64,000 bases of DNA, taken from positions 124,001 to 188,000 of the forward strand of contig JAAZZQ010000056.1 in NCBI GenBank assembly GCA_014239155.1, read 5' to 3'. The DNA is from Lachnospiraceae bacterium (lineage in GTDB: Bacteria; Bacillota; Clostridia; Lachnospirales; Lachnospiraceae). Shown here one piece after another: positions 1-9,259 of the stretch. The notes under the pieces are model-generated. The model did not search any database. It had not been told where the DNA came from and saw only the letters and a program-made list of their open reading frames with translations. Position 1 is the first letter of the stretch; the number at the start of each line of letters is the position of its first letter. Made by a program: the position numbers and the translations under genes.

Positions 1-3000
1 TTCCCAACTTTTATAAGAACCATCTGACTTTTGTACAATACTCTTAATATGATTGATGGACTTCTGCACTTGATCTGACGCCTGTGTCAACTCATCAATT
101 GCGTCATCAATATTGGTCTTAGATGTATTGACTGCCTGTTCTTTGTTCTGTTTCTGAAAAGAAATATTCACTGTGCAAGGTGCCTTTGACAACTTAGTAA
201 TATCAAATTCATAAAGATAGGAACCACTCTGTTTTCTGGAAACAGACAACTTTTTGCCGTCTGCATCTGTGACTTGAATGCTTTTGACCGTATAGGAAAC
301 GCTTGGCTTCGCTGTAAGAGTCACCTTTCCCTGTGCATTGCCTGAGTAGGTAGCGTCACCGCTAAAATTGGACTTCAATACAATGTCAATTGGTTCAAAC
401 AGCGCTATAACTTCCACCGCTTTATCTGGCATTATAAAAGAATATCGTTTTCCATCACGCTCAAGACTTGGTGTCTCTCCATTTACTGTTATCTGGCTAA
501 GAATATAACCATTGTTTGACACTGGCGTCACATAGACTTTATTTCCCGCCTTAGCACTTGAAATATCAACCGCTACAGATCCGCCAGTGCTGGATACTGT
601 TGTAATATTGTAGGTAGTGCCAATATCCGTTGAAGTATCTTCCTTTTTTACAAAAGTAACAAAAGCAATATATTTGTTTGGGTCTGTATTTTCAAGTTTT
701 ACAACATACTTATAAGTTTGCTCACTCTCTCCCTTTTCCAACCCACTTTTAGGAATCTGGTCAGACGATATTGTGTTTGCGGAAATGTTATCCCCTAAAT
801 TAAACATAGACTCTTGTGTTTCAAGTTCCTCGACAAAAGCATTCTCCGTCCCAAAAGTAGTTTCTTCCGCTTCCTTGTCGGTTAAACTTTCACTGCTATC
901 CGCACTCTCTGTCTCTAATGTATCCCCACTACTTACTTCAAGAGACTCCTCTTGACTGCTGTCTGTACTTTCTATCTCTGCAATATCTTTGTTATTTTCC
1001 TCTGAAGACTCTTGTTCATTATGGTTCGTACTCTCTGTCTCTAATGTATCTCTACTGCTTACTTCAACAGGCTCCTCTTGACTGCTGTCTGTACTTTCTG
1101 GCATTGATTCATTATTATTTTCTTTGTCTGTAATCGTCTCATCTTGCAGATTCACATCTGAACTTACATCGTTTTCCACGGTGTCATCCCCTGATACTGC
1201 TCCCCCCGGAAGCTTTTGGAATTCCAGTGCAGCTTCCTCTGAGACATCATACCCTTCTTCTGGTACAATTGTAATTGTATAGCTAACCCCGTCTGATGCC
1301 TTTGTGGCAGTTACTGTTCCTCCAACATTGGATTCCGCATAAATACGTCTGTCCGAATCACTATCATACTGATATTGAAACAGTATTTCTACCTCTGCAT
1401 CAGAGTCTGGCATTGTGAAACTCCACTCATTCGCATCAGAATTGCTCTGCGTCGGTGTAACTTTACTGCCATTTATCCGCATTTCCTTGTACTGATAATT
1501 TGGTCTTGTTGTAATATGAACTGTGACATTCTCTCCTGCCGCAGCGGTGTTTCCTCCTGTTATATACGCGGTTCCGCCGGTTCCCGACCGAACTGTAATC
1601 CGATGTACCGCCGCCGCAGTTTTTGTAAATACTGCCTCGACCACTGTCGATATATTATCTTTTATATCTATCTGTCGGTCAAGTGTTATCTCATGATCTG
1701 CTGTCACAGTCCCTGAATAAGTGCTTCCATTTACTTGAAAGGAATCAAACTGGTATCCCCCAGAAGCAGATGCCTTAAAAGTCACCTGATTGCCATTTTG
1801 CGTTGTTGTGACATGTCCGCCTGCAGTTGACTTTACAAGAAACGCTCCCTTGTATACAAACTCCGCTTTTATCTTGACATTTGCTTTTGGCATTACAAAA
1901 GTATACTGATCCTCCCTGTCACTCACGGTCGAAATCCCAATCTTTTTTCCTTTTTTGTCTGTCACAGTTAAGGAGTCCTCTTTTAATTGATACCCCTCAT
2001 CTGGTTTAACAGTGATAATCACTGTATCATTCGCCGCCGGATTGGCACTGTCTGTTGTAACTGTTCCGCCGACTGTTGAAAGCAGCGTAAGTCGACTGTA
2101 ATCCATCTCATTGTATGAGGAATCGTCTAATTTTCCAAGAACATCCAAATCTTTGGTCAACTGTTTTGCCACATCATTTAGACCATTCATCGCCTTTCCA
2201 GCCTCTGATACATTGTCTAAAATATCTGGAAGCAAATCAATTATATGTTCCATACGTCCTGTAACAGAATTGATTTCCGCTACATTATTATCGGTAAAAT
2301 CTGTAATTTGTGTGACAAGTTCATCTCCAGAATCAATTGCACTGTCTGCATAAGACTGCATTGTATCCACATCACGCTTAATCCCATCTCCTGCCGCATC
2401 CATATCATCAATTGTCTTTTCCACCAAATCATGCAGCTTATTGATTGCATTGCGCAACGATTCTGCTTCGTTAATTTCAATATATGGTTCCATCTGTCCC
2501 ACAATACCGCCAATATCCTTGCGACCATAGACGGTACCCTGATTTGCAGAAAGTGATATAATACCAGACTGCCGTCCAGCAATACCGCCAATATTATAGC
2601 CTGTATGTTCGTATCCTACTGTGCCGTGATTGGTGCACCGCGATATTATACCATCAGAAAAGCCTGCAATACCCCCCGTATCAACACCACTATATAATTC
2701 ACTGTCCTCGTACGCCGTAAGACTCTCAATAATTCCTAACCCAGTTCCCATCTCATCATCTTGTGCAACCCATGCGCTGTCATCATTGATACCTGCTCTG
2801 TTTGTACAGTAATTTAGTGCACCATGATTGATACCCACAACGCCACCTGTTGAATAATAACCAGTAATCCTTCCTTTTACAGAGCATCCTGCAATAGTTC
2901 CTGTACGCTCATTAATGCCAGCAATTCCACCTACGGTATCGCGTCCGCTCACAGTTCCTTGAAATACACAATTTTTAATTGTACCGTGATTCACTCCCAC

Positions 3001-3438
3001 AATACCGCCAATACATTCCTGTTCATTTTCAGAAGTAATATCGCCCTTTAATGTTAAATTTTGAATAACACCATCTCGTTCTACATAGCGAAATAGCCCC
3101 ACAACATATCCGTCTCCCTGACAGTCAAACCCAGAAATTGTGTGACCAACACCATCAAAAATGCCGTTAAATACAGGAATGCTGCTAATTTCTATCCCCG
3201 TAAGGTCAATGTCTGTCTTTAGGCTGACATACTTATCTTTTGACCATGCGTCAAGAAAACACTTTGATGCGAAGTCTGCAAACTGTTCTGGTGAGGCAAT
3301 GTCAATCCGTTCATATTGAATCTCATCAGAAGCACTTGACGCTTCCTTTGTTTGCTCCGCGGCCCTAACGTTATGTACTGGAATCATACTGACTATCATG
3401 GCTGCTGCCAAAGCCAGTGCTAGGATTTGCTCACACAT
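1..3438 (-). CDS. Secreted GLUG / InlB-like repeat protein (C-terminus beyond the window)
   Basis: Exported surface or secreted protein; about 1,146 codons are visible without a stop and the C-terminus lies beyond the left edge. Seen: an Ala/Ile/Met-rich signal-like segment at residues 1-26; six GLUG-type motifs (GGIVG, GGIAG, GGVVG) at about 140-315, a family thought to form beta-helical repeats; a helical heptad-like stretch at about 325-450; then beta repeats ending in strands such as YTFVMP, WSFTMP and YSFIMP, as in divergent InlB B-repeats; an acidic Ser/Glu linker at about 755-865; more beta repeats; and a helical end. The ATG at 3438 is preferred because AGAAGG lies 9 bases upstream; an ATG at 3447 overlaps the preceding gene. 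It starts 1 base after the RND exporter gene, so the two are almost certainly co-transcribed and perhaps functionally linked (inference). Ligand unknown. Confidence 0.85.
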   Translation of the reverse strand, partial: MCEQILALALAAAMIVSMIPVHNVRAAEQTKEASSASDEIQYERIDIASPEQFADFASKCFLDAWSKDKYVSLKTDIDLTGIEISSIPVFNGIFDGVGHTISGFDCQGDGYVVGLFRYVERDGVIQNLTLKGDITSENEQECIGGIVGVNHGTIKNCVFQGTVSGRDTVGGIAGINERTGTIAGCSVKGRITGYYSTGGVVGINHGALNYCTNRAGINDDSAWVAQDDEMGTGLGIIESLTAYEDSELYSGVDTGGIAGFSDGIISRCTNHGTVGYEHTGYNIGGIAGRQSGIISLSANQGTVYGRKDIGGIVGQMEPYIEINEAESLRNAINKLHDLVEKTIDDMDAAGDGIKRDVDTMQSYADSAIDSGDELVTQITDFTDNNVAEINSVTGRMEHIIDLLPDILDNVSEAGKAMNGLNDVAKQLTKDLDVLGKLDDSSYNEMDYSRLTLLSTVGGTVTTDSANPAANDTVIITVKPDEGYQLKEDSLTVTDKKGKKIGISTVSDREDQYTFVMPKANVKIKAEFVYKGAFLVKSTAGGHVTTTQNGNQVTFKASASGGYQFDSFQVNGSTYSGTVTADHEITLDRQIDIKDNISTVVEAVFTKTAAAVHRITVRSGTGGTAYITGGNTAAAGENVTVHITTRPNYQYKEMRINGSKVTPTQSNSDANEWSFTMPDSDAEVEILFQYQYDSDSDRRIYAESNVGGTVTATKASDGVSYTITIVPEEGYDVSEEAALEFQKLPGGAVSGDDTVENDVSSDVNLQDETITDKENNNESMPESTDSSQEEPVEVSSRDTLETESTNHNEQESSEENNKDIAEIESTDSSQEESLEVSSGDTLETESADSSESLTDKEAEETTFGTENAFVEELETQESMFNLGDNISANTISSDQIPKSGLEKGESEQTYKYVVKLENTDPNKYIAFVTFVKKEDTSTDIGTTYNITTVSSTGGSVAVDISSAKAGNKVYVTPVSNNGYILSQITVNGETPSLERDGKRYSFIMPDKAVEVIALFEPIDIVLKSNFSGDATYSGNAQGKVTLTAKPSVSYTVKSIQVTDADGKKLSVSRKQSGSYLYEFDITKLSKAPCTVNISFQKQNKEQAVNTSKTNIDDAIDELTQASDQVQKSINHIKSIVQKSDGSYKSWE
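904..1099 (-). repeat. Direct repeat inside the Ser/Glu linker of the GLUG protein
   Basis: Bases 904-973 and 1030-1099 are near-identical 70-base units offset by 126 bases (42 codons). Each encodes an acidic segment beginning ESTDSSQEE and ending DTLETES; the copies differ at only a few residues (SLEVSSG versus PVEVSSR). This looks like an in-frame duplication in a flexible linker and is a likely site of length variation. Confidence 0.85.
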
Positions 3439-3439
3439 T

Positions 3440-5932
3440 TTATGCATCCTTCTCACCTTCTTCTTTCTCTATCAGTTCCTTTAAGCTGCTCCCATTATCC
3501 TCACGCATCTCAAGCTTGCCCATATTAACAAACAGATTGGCATCACCGCGCACAAGACCATGTACTTCACCAATAATTGTACCATTAATCTGTCCTTGCA
3601 CTCTGCCGTCAACGCGCATTAGACCACTCGCGCGCTCCATTTTTAGTGGAATGGACACTGCAAAGGAAGTTCTGTCTATAATCTTCTCACCGAGCAACAA
3701 AATCTGCGGCAGCACAAACATTACAGTAAAAATCGAGAGAATTGTTCCTCTGCCCAAACACTGACCGATGCCGCAAACCGCGCCATCAGAAGACATCTGA
3801 CCAATAAAGATTCCTGCCAGCGCAAGCATTGTGCCCGAAGTGACTATTGTTGGAAATGCAAAGTTCATTGTCTCAATAATTGCATCTTTCTTTGACATTT
3901 TATCCTTGATTTCCAAGAATCTACCCGAGATAACAATTGCATAGTCAATGTTGGCACCCATCTGAATAGAAGAAACAATCATCGCGCTCAAGAAAAATAC
4001 ATTTTTCTGTTCCACAGAAGGGAAAGAAAAATTCACCCAAATCACGCCCTGAATCACTGCAATTAAAAGCACTGGCATACCCGCTGACATAAAGGTAAAT
4101 AACAGTACGACCAAAACGGCAAGAATCGAAACGACATTGACTACAGTATTGTCCCGTTGAAATGTCTTGTACAAATCATATTGGCTGGTTGATTCTCCAG
4201 GAACCAACACTTCTGCCTTGTCATAATACTGCCCTGCAATCTCGTGCATCTCATCCAAAAAGGCAAATGTCTCCTCCCCTTCTTCTGGTAACGTCAAGTA
4301 AATCAGCATACGGCTGTAGCGCTCTCCCTGCAATTGATCTAGTGCAATTTGCATCTTGGTGTGCGCATCTTCAAGCGTCTCCATCAAATCATCATCCAGT
4401 GTGACATACCCCTCATCCACTTCATCATACAAAAACATAAAAATATCGATTAGCGGAACACTATAATTGGAAAAACCATTGACAATCTTGGCGTAATTCT
4501 CATCATTTACAGCATACGCCATATACAACAGCTCTGCAATCTCATAGTCAAGCTCCAAAAGCTCTGAGAAATCTCTAGCAGTCAGCTTGTCAGTCAACAT
4601 ATAACCATCCATTGCCTCTGTATTGGCAAGTCCCTGCGAATGGTCTACTTCTGGTCTTGCATCTAATTCTTTTAGCAGTTTCCTTTCCTTCTCATAATTT
4701 CCAGCCGGAACGACAAGCGCCACAAAGTTTTCAGCGCCAAAGCTTTCCTCAATCATCTCATCCACAATCATTGCATCACTCTGAACAGGTGTTTCAAGCT
4801 GTGTGTAACCATACACATAAGGGCAATGTGATTGGATAATATAAGCCCCCACCAACACAACAACAAACAAGGGCGGAATAATAAAACGTGTCTTGTAAGC
4901 AAACTTTCCAACAAAAGGGATATCTGGAATAAAACTCTTGTGTTTTGTCTTATCCATCGCCTTGCCAAAGAGCATAATTAACCCCGGCATCAGCAAAAAT
5001 ACTGCGAGTAAACTTAGTAAGATTGCTCTAATTAGACAAAGTGCCATATCACTTCCTATTCCAAACTGCATAAACATCATAGCAATCAGTCCGCCCATAG
5101 TCGTTAACGAGCTTGAAAATATTTCTGGAATCGCCTTGCTGAGCGCAACAATATCCGCCTCTCGAATGCCAAGTGTTTGGTGTTCTTCCTTATAGCGATT
5201 ACAGAAAATCACCGCATAATCCACTGACAGCGCAAGTTGTAATACGATCGTAACCGAATCTGAGACAAAGGAAATTGTTCCCATCATAAAGTTTGTTCCT
5301 TTGGTTATCAGTGCAGCCGAGCAGAATGTCAAAAGTAAAACTGGCACTTCCGCCCACGTCTGCGAGGTAAACAGCAAAACAGATACTACCACAATTGCAA
5401 CTAACACACTGATTACCGACATCTCTTTTGCCAACTGTTCCGCTGACGCATCTCCCATAGCAGTTGATATGTAGGTATCATAACCTTCTAGTACACTCCG
5501 GACCTCATCTAGCGCCTCAAGTGCCCTGTCATCTGTCTCCTCATAACCAAATGTAATGCTGTACAATGCTGAAAAGTTGTTGTAATGCTCCTTGGAATTA
5601 TCAAAATCCAGCATAATAATACTGTTCAATTCCTGCAATTCCTGATAAATTTTATCCGCCTCTTCATAAGGAATATTTGTCACCATTACTTTTGCGGTGC
5701 CATAGGTGATAAACTGTTCCTCCATGCGGTCCAATCCCTGACTTGTCTCCGTCGTATCCGGCAAATATGCCGAGAGCGCATTCTCCACTGACACCCAGTT
5801 CATAGAAAACACGGAAAAAATCAGTGCAATTCCGAACAGCAGAAAAAACAAATTGCGTCTGTCAACGATAAAGGTGGCGATTTTAATCATAAATCCGCCC
5901 TCCTCACTGCTTTTTTTGGATTGTTCGTCCAT
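3440..5932 (-). CDS. MmpL/RND-superfamily exporter
   Basis: 830-residue polytopic inner-membrane transporter of the MmpL/hydrophobe RND type. Seen: one N-terminal membrane helix, a large external loop, a block of about five helices, a second loop, another helix block, and the family Asp-bearing helix in each half (SVDYAVIFCNRY near 240 and NIDYAIVISGRF near 645), the proton-relay position in RND proteins. The last ~75 residues form an unusual soluble tail with alternating Gly/Val/Ile strands (VDGRVQGQINGTIIGEVHG) resembling bactofilin-type beta repeats. The ATG at 5932 follows GGAGG by 8 bases. It is the first gene of a two-gene operon with the secreted GLUG protein, behind a good promoter and a TetR-like palindrome. 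Substrate unknown; a lipid, glycolipid or peptide is possible. Confidence 0.9.
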   Translation of the reverse strand: MDEQSKKSSEEGGFMIKIATFIVDRRNLFFLLFGIALIFSVFSMNWVSVENALSAYLPDTTETSQGLDRMEEQFITYGTAKVMVTNIPYEEADKIYQELQELNSIIMLDFDNSKEHYNNFSALYSITFGYEETDDRALEALDEVRSVLEGYDTYISTAMGDASAEQLAKEMSVISVLVAIVVVSVLLFTSQTWAEVPVLLLTFCSAALITKGTNFMMGTISFVSDSVTIVLQLALSVDYAVIFCNRYKEEHQTLGIREADIVALSKAIPEIFSSSLTTMGGLIAMMFMQFGIGSDMALCLIRAILLSLLAVFLLMPGLIMLFGKAMDKTKHKSFIPDIPFVGKFAYKTRFIIPPLFVVVLVGAYIIQSHCPYVYGYTQLETPVQSDAMIVDEMIEESFGAENFVALVVPAGNYEKERKLLKELDARPEVDHSQGLANTEAMDGYMLTDKLTARDFSELLELDYEIAELLYMAYAVNDENYAKIVNGFSNYSVPLIDIFMFLYDEVDEGYVTLDDDLMETLEDAHTKMQIALDQLQGERYSRMLIYLTLPEEGEETFAFLDEMHEIAGQYYDKAEVLVPGESTSQYDLYKTFQRDNTVVNVVSILAVLVVLLFTFMSAGMPVLLIAVIQGVIWVNFSFPSVEQKNVFFLSAMIVSSIQMGANIDYAIVISGRFLEIKDKMSKKDAIIETMNFAFPTIVTSGTMLALAGIFIGQMSSDGAVCGIGQCLGRGTILSIFTVMFVLPQILLLGEKIIDRTSFAVSIPLKMERASGLMRVDGRVQGQINGTIIGEVHGLVRGDANLFVNMGKLEMREDNGSSLKELIEKEEGEKDA

Positions 5933-6066
5933 AAAAATCCTCCATTCTTACCAAAATCTGCGAATTTGGGCGTAAGCACAAATTTGCCGTGCAAAAAATT
6001 TATTTTTCACACTATTTTCTCTCCTTTAATAACCATACCATCGCTATATCATAAATTATCCTTATG
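5933..6066 (-). other. 5' leader of the RND operon
   Basis: About 130 bases between the predicted transcription start and the RND start codon. I see a short weak stem (GCAC...GTGC near 5976-5992) and the GGAGG ribosome binding site just before 5932. No open reading frame or recognisable riboswitch. Confidence 0.4.
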
Positions 6067-6072
6067 CCGTAT

Positions 6073-6101
6073 AGTATAGTATATTGTCTTTGTTTTTTCA
6101 A
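6073..6101 (-). promoter_or_regulatory. Sigma-A-like promoter of the RND/GLUG operon
   Basis: On the minus strand TTGAAA (6101-6096) and TATACT (6078-6073) are separated by exactly 17 bases, close to the housekeeping consensus. A second overlapping TATACT lies at 6083-6078 but has only a 12-base spacer. Nothing else upstream of the RND gene is as good. Confidence 0.75.
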
Positions 6102-6102
6102 T

Positions 6103-6119
6103 AATGACTTATGGTCATT
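6103..6119. promoter_or_regulatory. TetR-like operator palindrome next to the -35 box
   Basis: AATGAC-TTATG-GTCATT is a perfect 6-base inverted repeat with a 5-base centre, abutting the -35 hexamer of the RND promoter. TGAC-N5-GTCA palindromes are typical targets of TetR/AcrR-family repressors that control RND pumps. No regulator gene lies in the window, so the binder is unknown. Confidence 0.5.
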
Positions 6120-6146
6120 TTATTATTTTATTGTTTCTTTAGAAAT

Positions 6147-6177
6147 AAAAAAGGAACTTTATACAAGCTCCTTTTTA
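6147..6177 (-). terminator. Intrinsic terminator at the end of the glycan locus
   Basis: Arms AAAAAGGAACTT (6148-6159) and AAGCTCCTTTTT (6165-6176) pair over 12 bases with one mismatch and a 5-base loop. On the minus strand the stem is followed by a T-rich tract. It lies about 95 bases past the stop of the last glycosyltransferase gene, as expected for the end of the leftward transcript. Confidence 0.75.
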
Positions 6178-6180
6178 TCT

Positions 6181-6262
6181 ACTTGGGCGTCCAAATGAAG
6201 TATGTCAGCAAGGCTAACAGACGCCCAGCGCGCAAATAGGGAAGATGAACGTCCCCTGCTCG
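6181..6262 (-). repeat. Structured repeat D1 (degenerate)
   Basis: Read on the minus strand from 6262, the first 30 bases match the start of element D2 at 63791 in about 22 positions (CGAGCAGGGGA against CGAGTAGGGAA, then the shared ATCTTCCCTA). The rest holds a TGGGCGT/ACGCCCA pair (6184-6190 and 6221-6227) around a smaller GTTAGC/GCTGAC stem. It starts 11 bases after the last gene of the locus, while D2 lies at the opposite end in inverted orientation. Confidence 0.55.
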
Positions 6263-6272
6263 ATTATTTGTT

Positions 6273-7355
6273 TTATAGTTGACTTAAATAGTCTTCCCAT
6301 TGTTTGTTTACTTGTTCTGGTGCCAACATCTCTGTAATCTTGTGCGCATTCTCGCGCAGTTTCTGCTCAAAATCTTTGTCTTCAAAGATTCTGCGAAAAG
6401 CATCAGCAAGCGCAAAAGCATCTCCAACTGGTACAAGCAGGCCATTAACACCATGTTCAATCAGCGCTGCTGGTCCTCCGCAGGGGCAGTCTGTAGCAAT
6501 CACAGGAATTCCAAGTGCCATTGCCTCCATAATGGAATTTGGCATACCCTCTGTGTTGGAAGTCAATGTAAAAATTCTAGCCTTTCCAATCCTATCCGCA
6601 ATATCATTTACATTCCCTGGCATAGAAACCCTATCTGTCAGCCCCTTCTCTGCAATTAATGTCTCCAACTTTGTACGAAGCGCTCCTTCCCCATAAATCA
6701 CTAATTTTACGGTTGGATATTCCTCTGCAATTCTACCAAAAGCATGAATGAGCATGATATGATTTTTGTTTTCGTCAAGTCTGCCTGCTGCCACAATCAA
6801 GTCCTCTCTATTGGCACAGACTTTTCTTCCTATAAATTGTGGATTGAGTGGATTTGACAAAATAACACTTTTTCTTCGGACTGCCCTTGGAAAAAACTGA
6901 CTTGCCTGTTCTGTCTGAAGGATAACGCCATCTGCAAAGCGGAAGACAATTTTTGCAATAGACTGCATAAATTTGCCCTCATATTCCATTGTTGGCTCCC
7001 CTCTTACAGAGACAGCTACCTTTATTGGCAAAAATGCTGCCGCCGCCACTGCCATCAAATTATTCTTTCCAAGGAACGATAAAATCACGTCTGGTCTGTA
7101 TGTCTTCCACAGTTTTCTAAGTGTGTGAAACCGAACACAAAAGTTTCGGATTCGTCCTCCTTGAAGCATGGATTCATCTGGCTCTGAATACACACGATGT
7201 ATCTTTGGAGAAATACTATATTCTTTGTCCCTTTGATATTGCGTCACAAGAATCACATCATAATTCTGTCGCAAAAAATATTCTGCCAGATTTACCATGA
7301 CGCGCTCAGACCCACCCTTTTGCAGCGAGCTGATAAATAAAATAATTCTCTTCAT
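6273..7355 (-). CDS. GT4 glycosyltransferase
   Basis: 360-residue GT-B retaining glycosyltransferase (group 1/GT4), cytoplasmic, extending a lipid-linked glycan. Seen: the N-terminal glycine loop KGGSERV at 13-19, the sugar-nucleotide domain entry VAAGRLDENKNH near 190, and the C-terminal E-x7-E type motif in TEGMPNSIMEAMALG near 270, followed by CPCGGP. It closely resembles the product at 9260-10375 (shared ILSNPLNPQFIG/ILNPIDEKFIG segment), so the two are likely paralogs adding similar sugars. Last gene of the long transcript, 15 bases after the AsnB-like gene. Donor and linkage cannot be read from sequence. Confidence 0.9.
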   Translation of the reverse strand: MKRIILFISSLQKGGSERVMVNLAEYFLRQNYDVILVTQYQRDKEYSISPKIHRVYSEPDESMLQGGRIRNFCVRFHTLRKLWKTYRPDVILSFLGKNNLMAVAAAAFLPIKVAVSVRGEPTMEYEGKFMQSIAKIVFRFADGVILQTEQASQFFPRAVRRKSVILSNPLNPQFIGRKVCANREDLIVAAGRLDENKNHIMLIHAFGRIAEEYPTVKLVIYGEGALRTKLETLIAEKGLTDRVSMPGNVNDIADRIGKARIFTLTSNTEGMPNSIMEAMALGIPVIATDCPCGGPAALIEHGVNGLLVPVGDAFALADAFRRIFEDKDFEQKLRENAHKITEMLAPEQVNKQWEDYLSQL

Positions 7356-7370
7356 AGATAAAACCCCGGT

Positions 7371-9257
7371 TTAAACTGAATGTATATAGGTTCTATACCA
7401 CTGTTGAAAAACAAAGAATGCCCACGCGACCTTTGAGTAATTTGCACCGGAAGCTGGTCCCTGATCCCCTGTTCTAAGATATTCACTAATAAATGCATGT
7501 ACATACCGGGCATCAAAAATTTCTTGTTGCTTTAGATATGCTACGCTACACATATCCTGTAACGCTTCTCTTAAAGGTCCCCGCATCCACTTGTCAAGCG
7601 GCACGCCAAATCCTACTTTTGGTCTGTCAAGCAGCTCTCTTGGAATATAATCGTAAGCGATATCTTTCAAGATACGCTTTTTCACGCCATTCGCATATTT
7701 ATAGTCATGTGGCAAGCGATAGGAATATTCCATCACATTGACATCAAGAAGAGGACATCGTGCCTCCAAAGAATATTTCATAGAAGCCCTGTCCACCTTA
7801 CACAAGATGTCCCCGGGCAGATACGTCTCCTCATCTAACAACATTCTGCGCGCCTGCCAGTTGCTTTCCTGATATTTAGACTCTATTGGAAATTTGAATG
7901 GCACACCACTCTCCAAAAGCATTCGGTCAATCACCTTCATATATGTTCTTCCGCCAATCTGTGTCTTGGTCTGCGAATCATGATTTCCTGCCACAACTTG
8001 GACTCGAAACGGAAGACGCTCAAAAAGTCCCAGCGCACGAAACGGTGGAAACTGGCAGACACCATAAGTCATACGTCCAAGCAAATCCAATTTCTGCGCC
8101 TGCGCTACATTGTCATAAATATTATATCCACAAAAAAATTCATCTCCCCCGTCACCAGAGAGCACAACTGTGACATCCTTTGCCGCAAGCTTTGCCACCA
8201 ACATAGATGGTATCTGGGAACTGTCTGCAAAAGGTTCGTCATAGTATTTTGGAATACTATCCACCATGTCAAACATAGACTTTTCATCTATAAAAAGTTC
8301 TGTATGTTGTGTTCCAAGATGTTTAGCAACTGCCTTTGCATACTTTGCCTCATTGTATCGTTCTTCTTCAAAACCAATAGAGTATGTCTTGACTGGCTCA
8401 AAGCTGACCTCCTGTGCAATCGCTGTAACTAGCGAAGAATCATAGCCTCCACTCAAAAAGGCCCCCACTGGCACATCTGCAATCATACGCTTTTTCACAC
8501 TGTCTTTTAAAATCGCTCTAAGTTCTTCTTTTGCCTGCTTATAGGAAAGAACCATCCCCTGCTTTTTTGTACGATATACTGACGCAATATCCCAGTATTT
8601 GTGTTTTGAGAACTTCCCTGCCTGAAACTGAACAATCTGCCCAGGTTCCACTTTATACACATTCTCAAAAACAGAGTCTGGTTCATTGATACACTGCTGA
8701 TACAGATATCGTTTTATTATATCTTTGCGAATATTCTTAGGAAAATTAGGGTATTCCATAATTGGTTTTAGTTCCGACGCAAAGACCAGATTGCTGCCAT
8801 CTCTCCAGTAATATAGCGGCTTCTTGCCAATTCTATCCCGCACAAGAAAGAGTGTTCCTGTCTCTCTATCATAAAGAGCAATTGCGAACATTCCCTGAAA
8901 CCGATCAATACATGCAATGCCCCATCTTAAATATGCCGCTAAAATCACTTCCGTGTCACATTGGGATTGAAACGGATACGCTTTTAGTTCTTCTCGAAGT
9001 TCCAAGAAATTATAAATCTCTCCATTATAGACAATCACCAATCTATTGTCACAGGAATGCATTGGCTGGTGACCAAGCATAGACAAATCCAAAATGGAGA
9101 GACGCCGCTGCGCTAATCCGACTTCGTATCCATCTTTTCCGGCAAAAATCTCCTCTCCGCTGTCATTGGGTCCTCGATGATACATGGTATCATTCATCTG
9201 TTTCAATTGATTTGTTGTTATGCTTTTTGTTGAAATAAATCCACATATTCCGCACAT
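7371..9257 (-). CDS. asnB: Asparagine synthetase-like glutamine amidotransferase (possible sugar amidase, WbpS-like)
   Basis: 628-residue two-domain enzyme. Residues 1 to about 215 are a class II glutaminase with the processed catalytic Cys2 (MCGICGF); residues about 240-600 are the ATP-pyrophosphatase synthetase domain with the SGGYDSS loop near 268. It transfers ammonia from glutamine to an ATP-activated carboxylate. Canonical AsnB makes asparagine, but homologs of this length in O-antigen loci (WbpS of Pseudomonas aeruginosa) amidate uronic acids. The window also encodes a TviB-type dehydrogenase and a C4-epimerase that would supply UDP-GalNAcA, and this gene sits between two GT4 genes, so a sugar carboxamide role is favoured (inference). 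Starts 2 bases after the next gene upstream (9260). Confidence 0.88.
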   Translation of the reverse strand: MCGICGFISTKSITTNQLKQMNDTMYHRGPNDSGEEIFAGKDGYEVGLAQRRLSILDLSMLGHQPMHSCDNRLVIVYNGEIYNFLELREELKAYPFQSQCDTEVILAAYLRWGIACIDRFQGMFAIALYDRETGTLFLVRDRIGKKPLYYWRDGSNLVFASELKPIMEYPNFPKNIRKDIIKRYLYQQCINEPDSVFENVYKVEPGQIVQFQAGKFSKHKYWDIASVYRTKKQGMVLSYKQAKEELRAILKDSVKKRMIADVPVGAFLSGGYDSSLVTAIAQEVSFEPVKTYSIGFEEERYNEAKYAKAVAKHLGTQHTELFIDEKSMFDMVDSIPKYYDEPFADSSQIPSMLVAKLAAKDVTVVLSGDGGDEFFCGYNIYDNVAQAQKLDLLGRMTYGVCQFPPFRALGLFERLPFRVQVVAGNHDSQTKTQIGGRTYMKVIDRMLLESGVPFKFPIESKYQESNWQARRMLLDEETYLPGDILCKVDRASMKYSLEARCPLLDVNVMEYSYRLPHDYKYANGVKKRILKDIAYDYIPRELLDRPKVGFGVPLDKWMRGPLREALQDMCSVAYLKQQEIFDARYVHAFISEYLRTGDQGPASGANYSKVAWAFFVFQQWYRTYIHSV

Positions 9258-9259
9258 AC

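Noticed and set aside
904-1099. Possible CRISPR array in the spaced repeat
   Set aside because: Only two units, 70 bases long, in frame within a protein-coding linker; no spacers of the usual kind and no cas genes.
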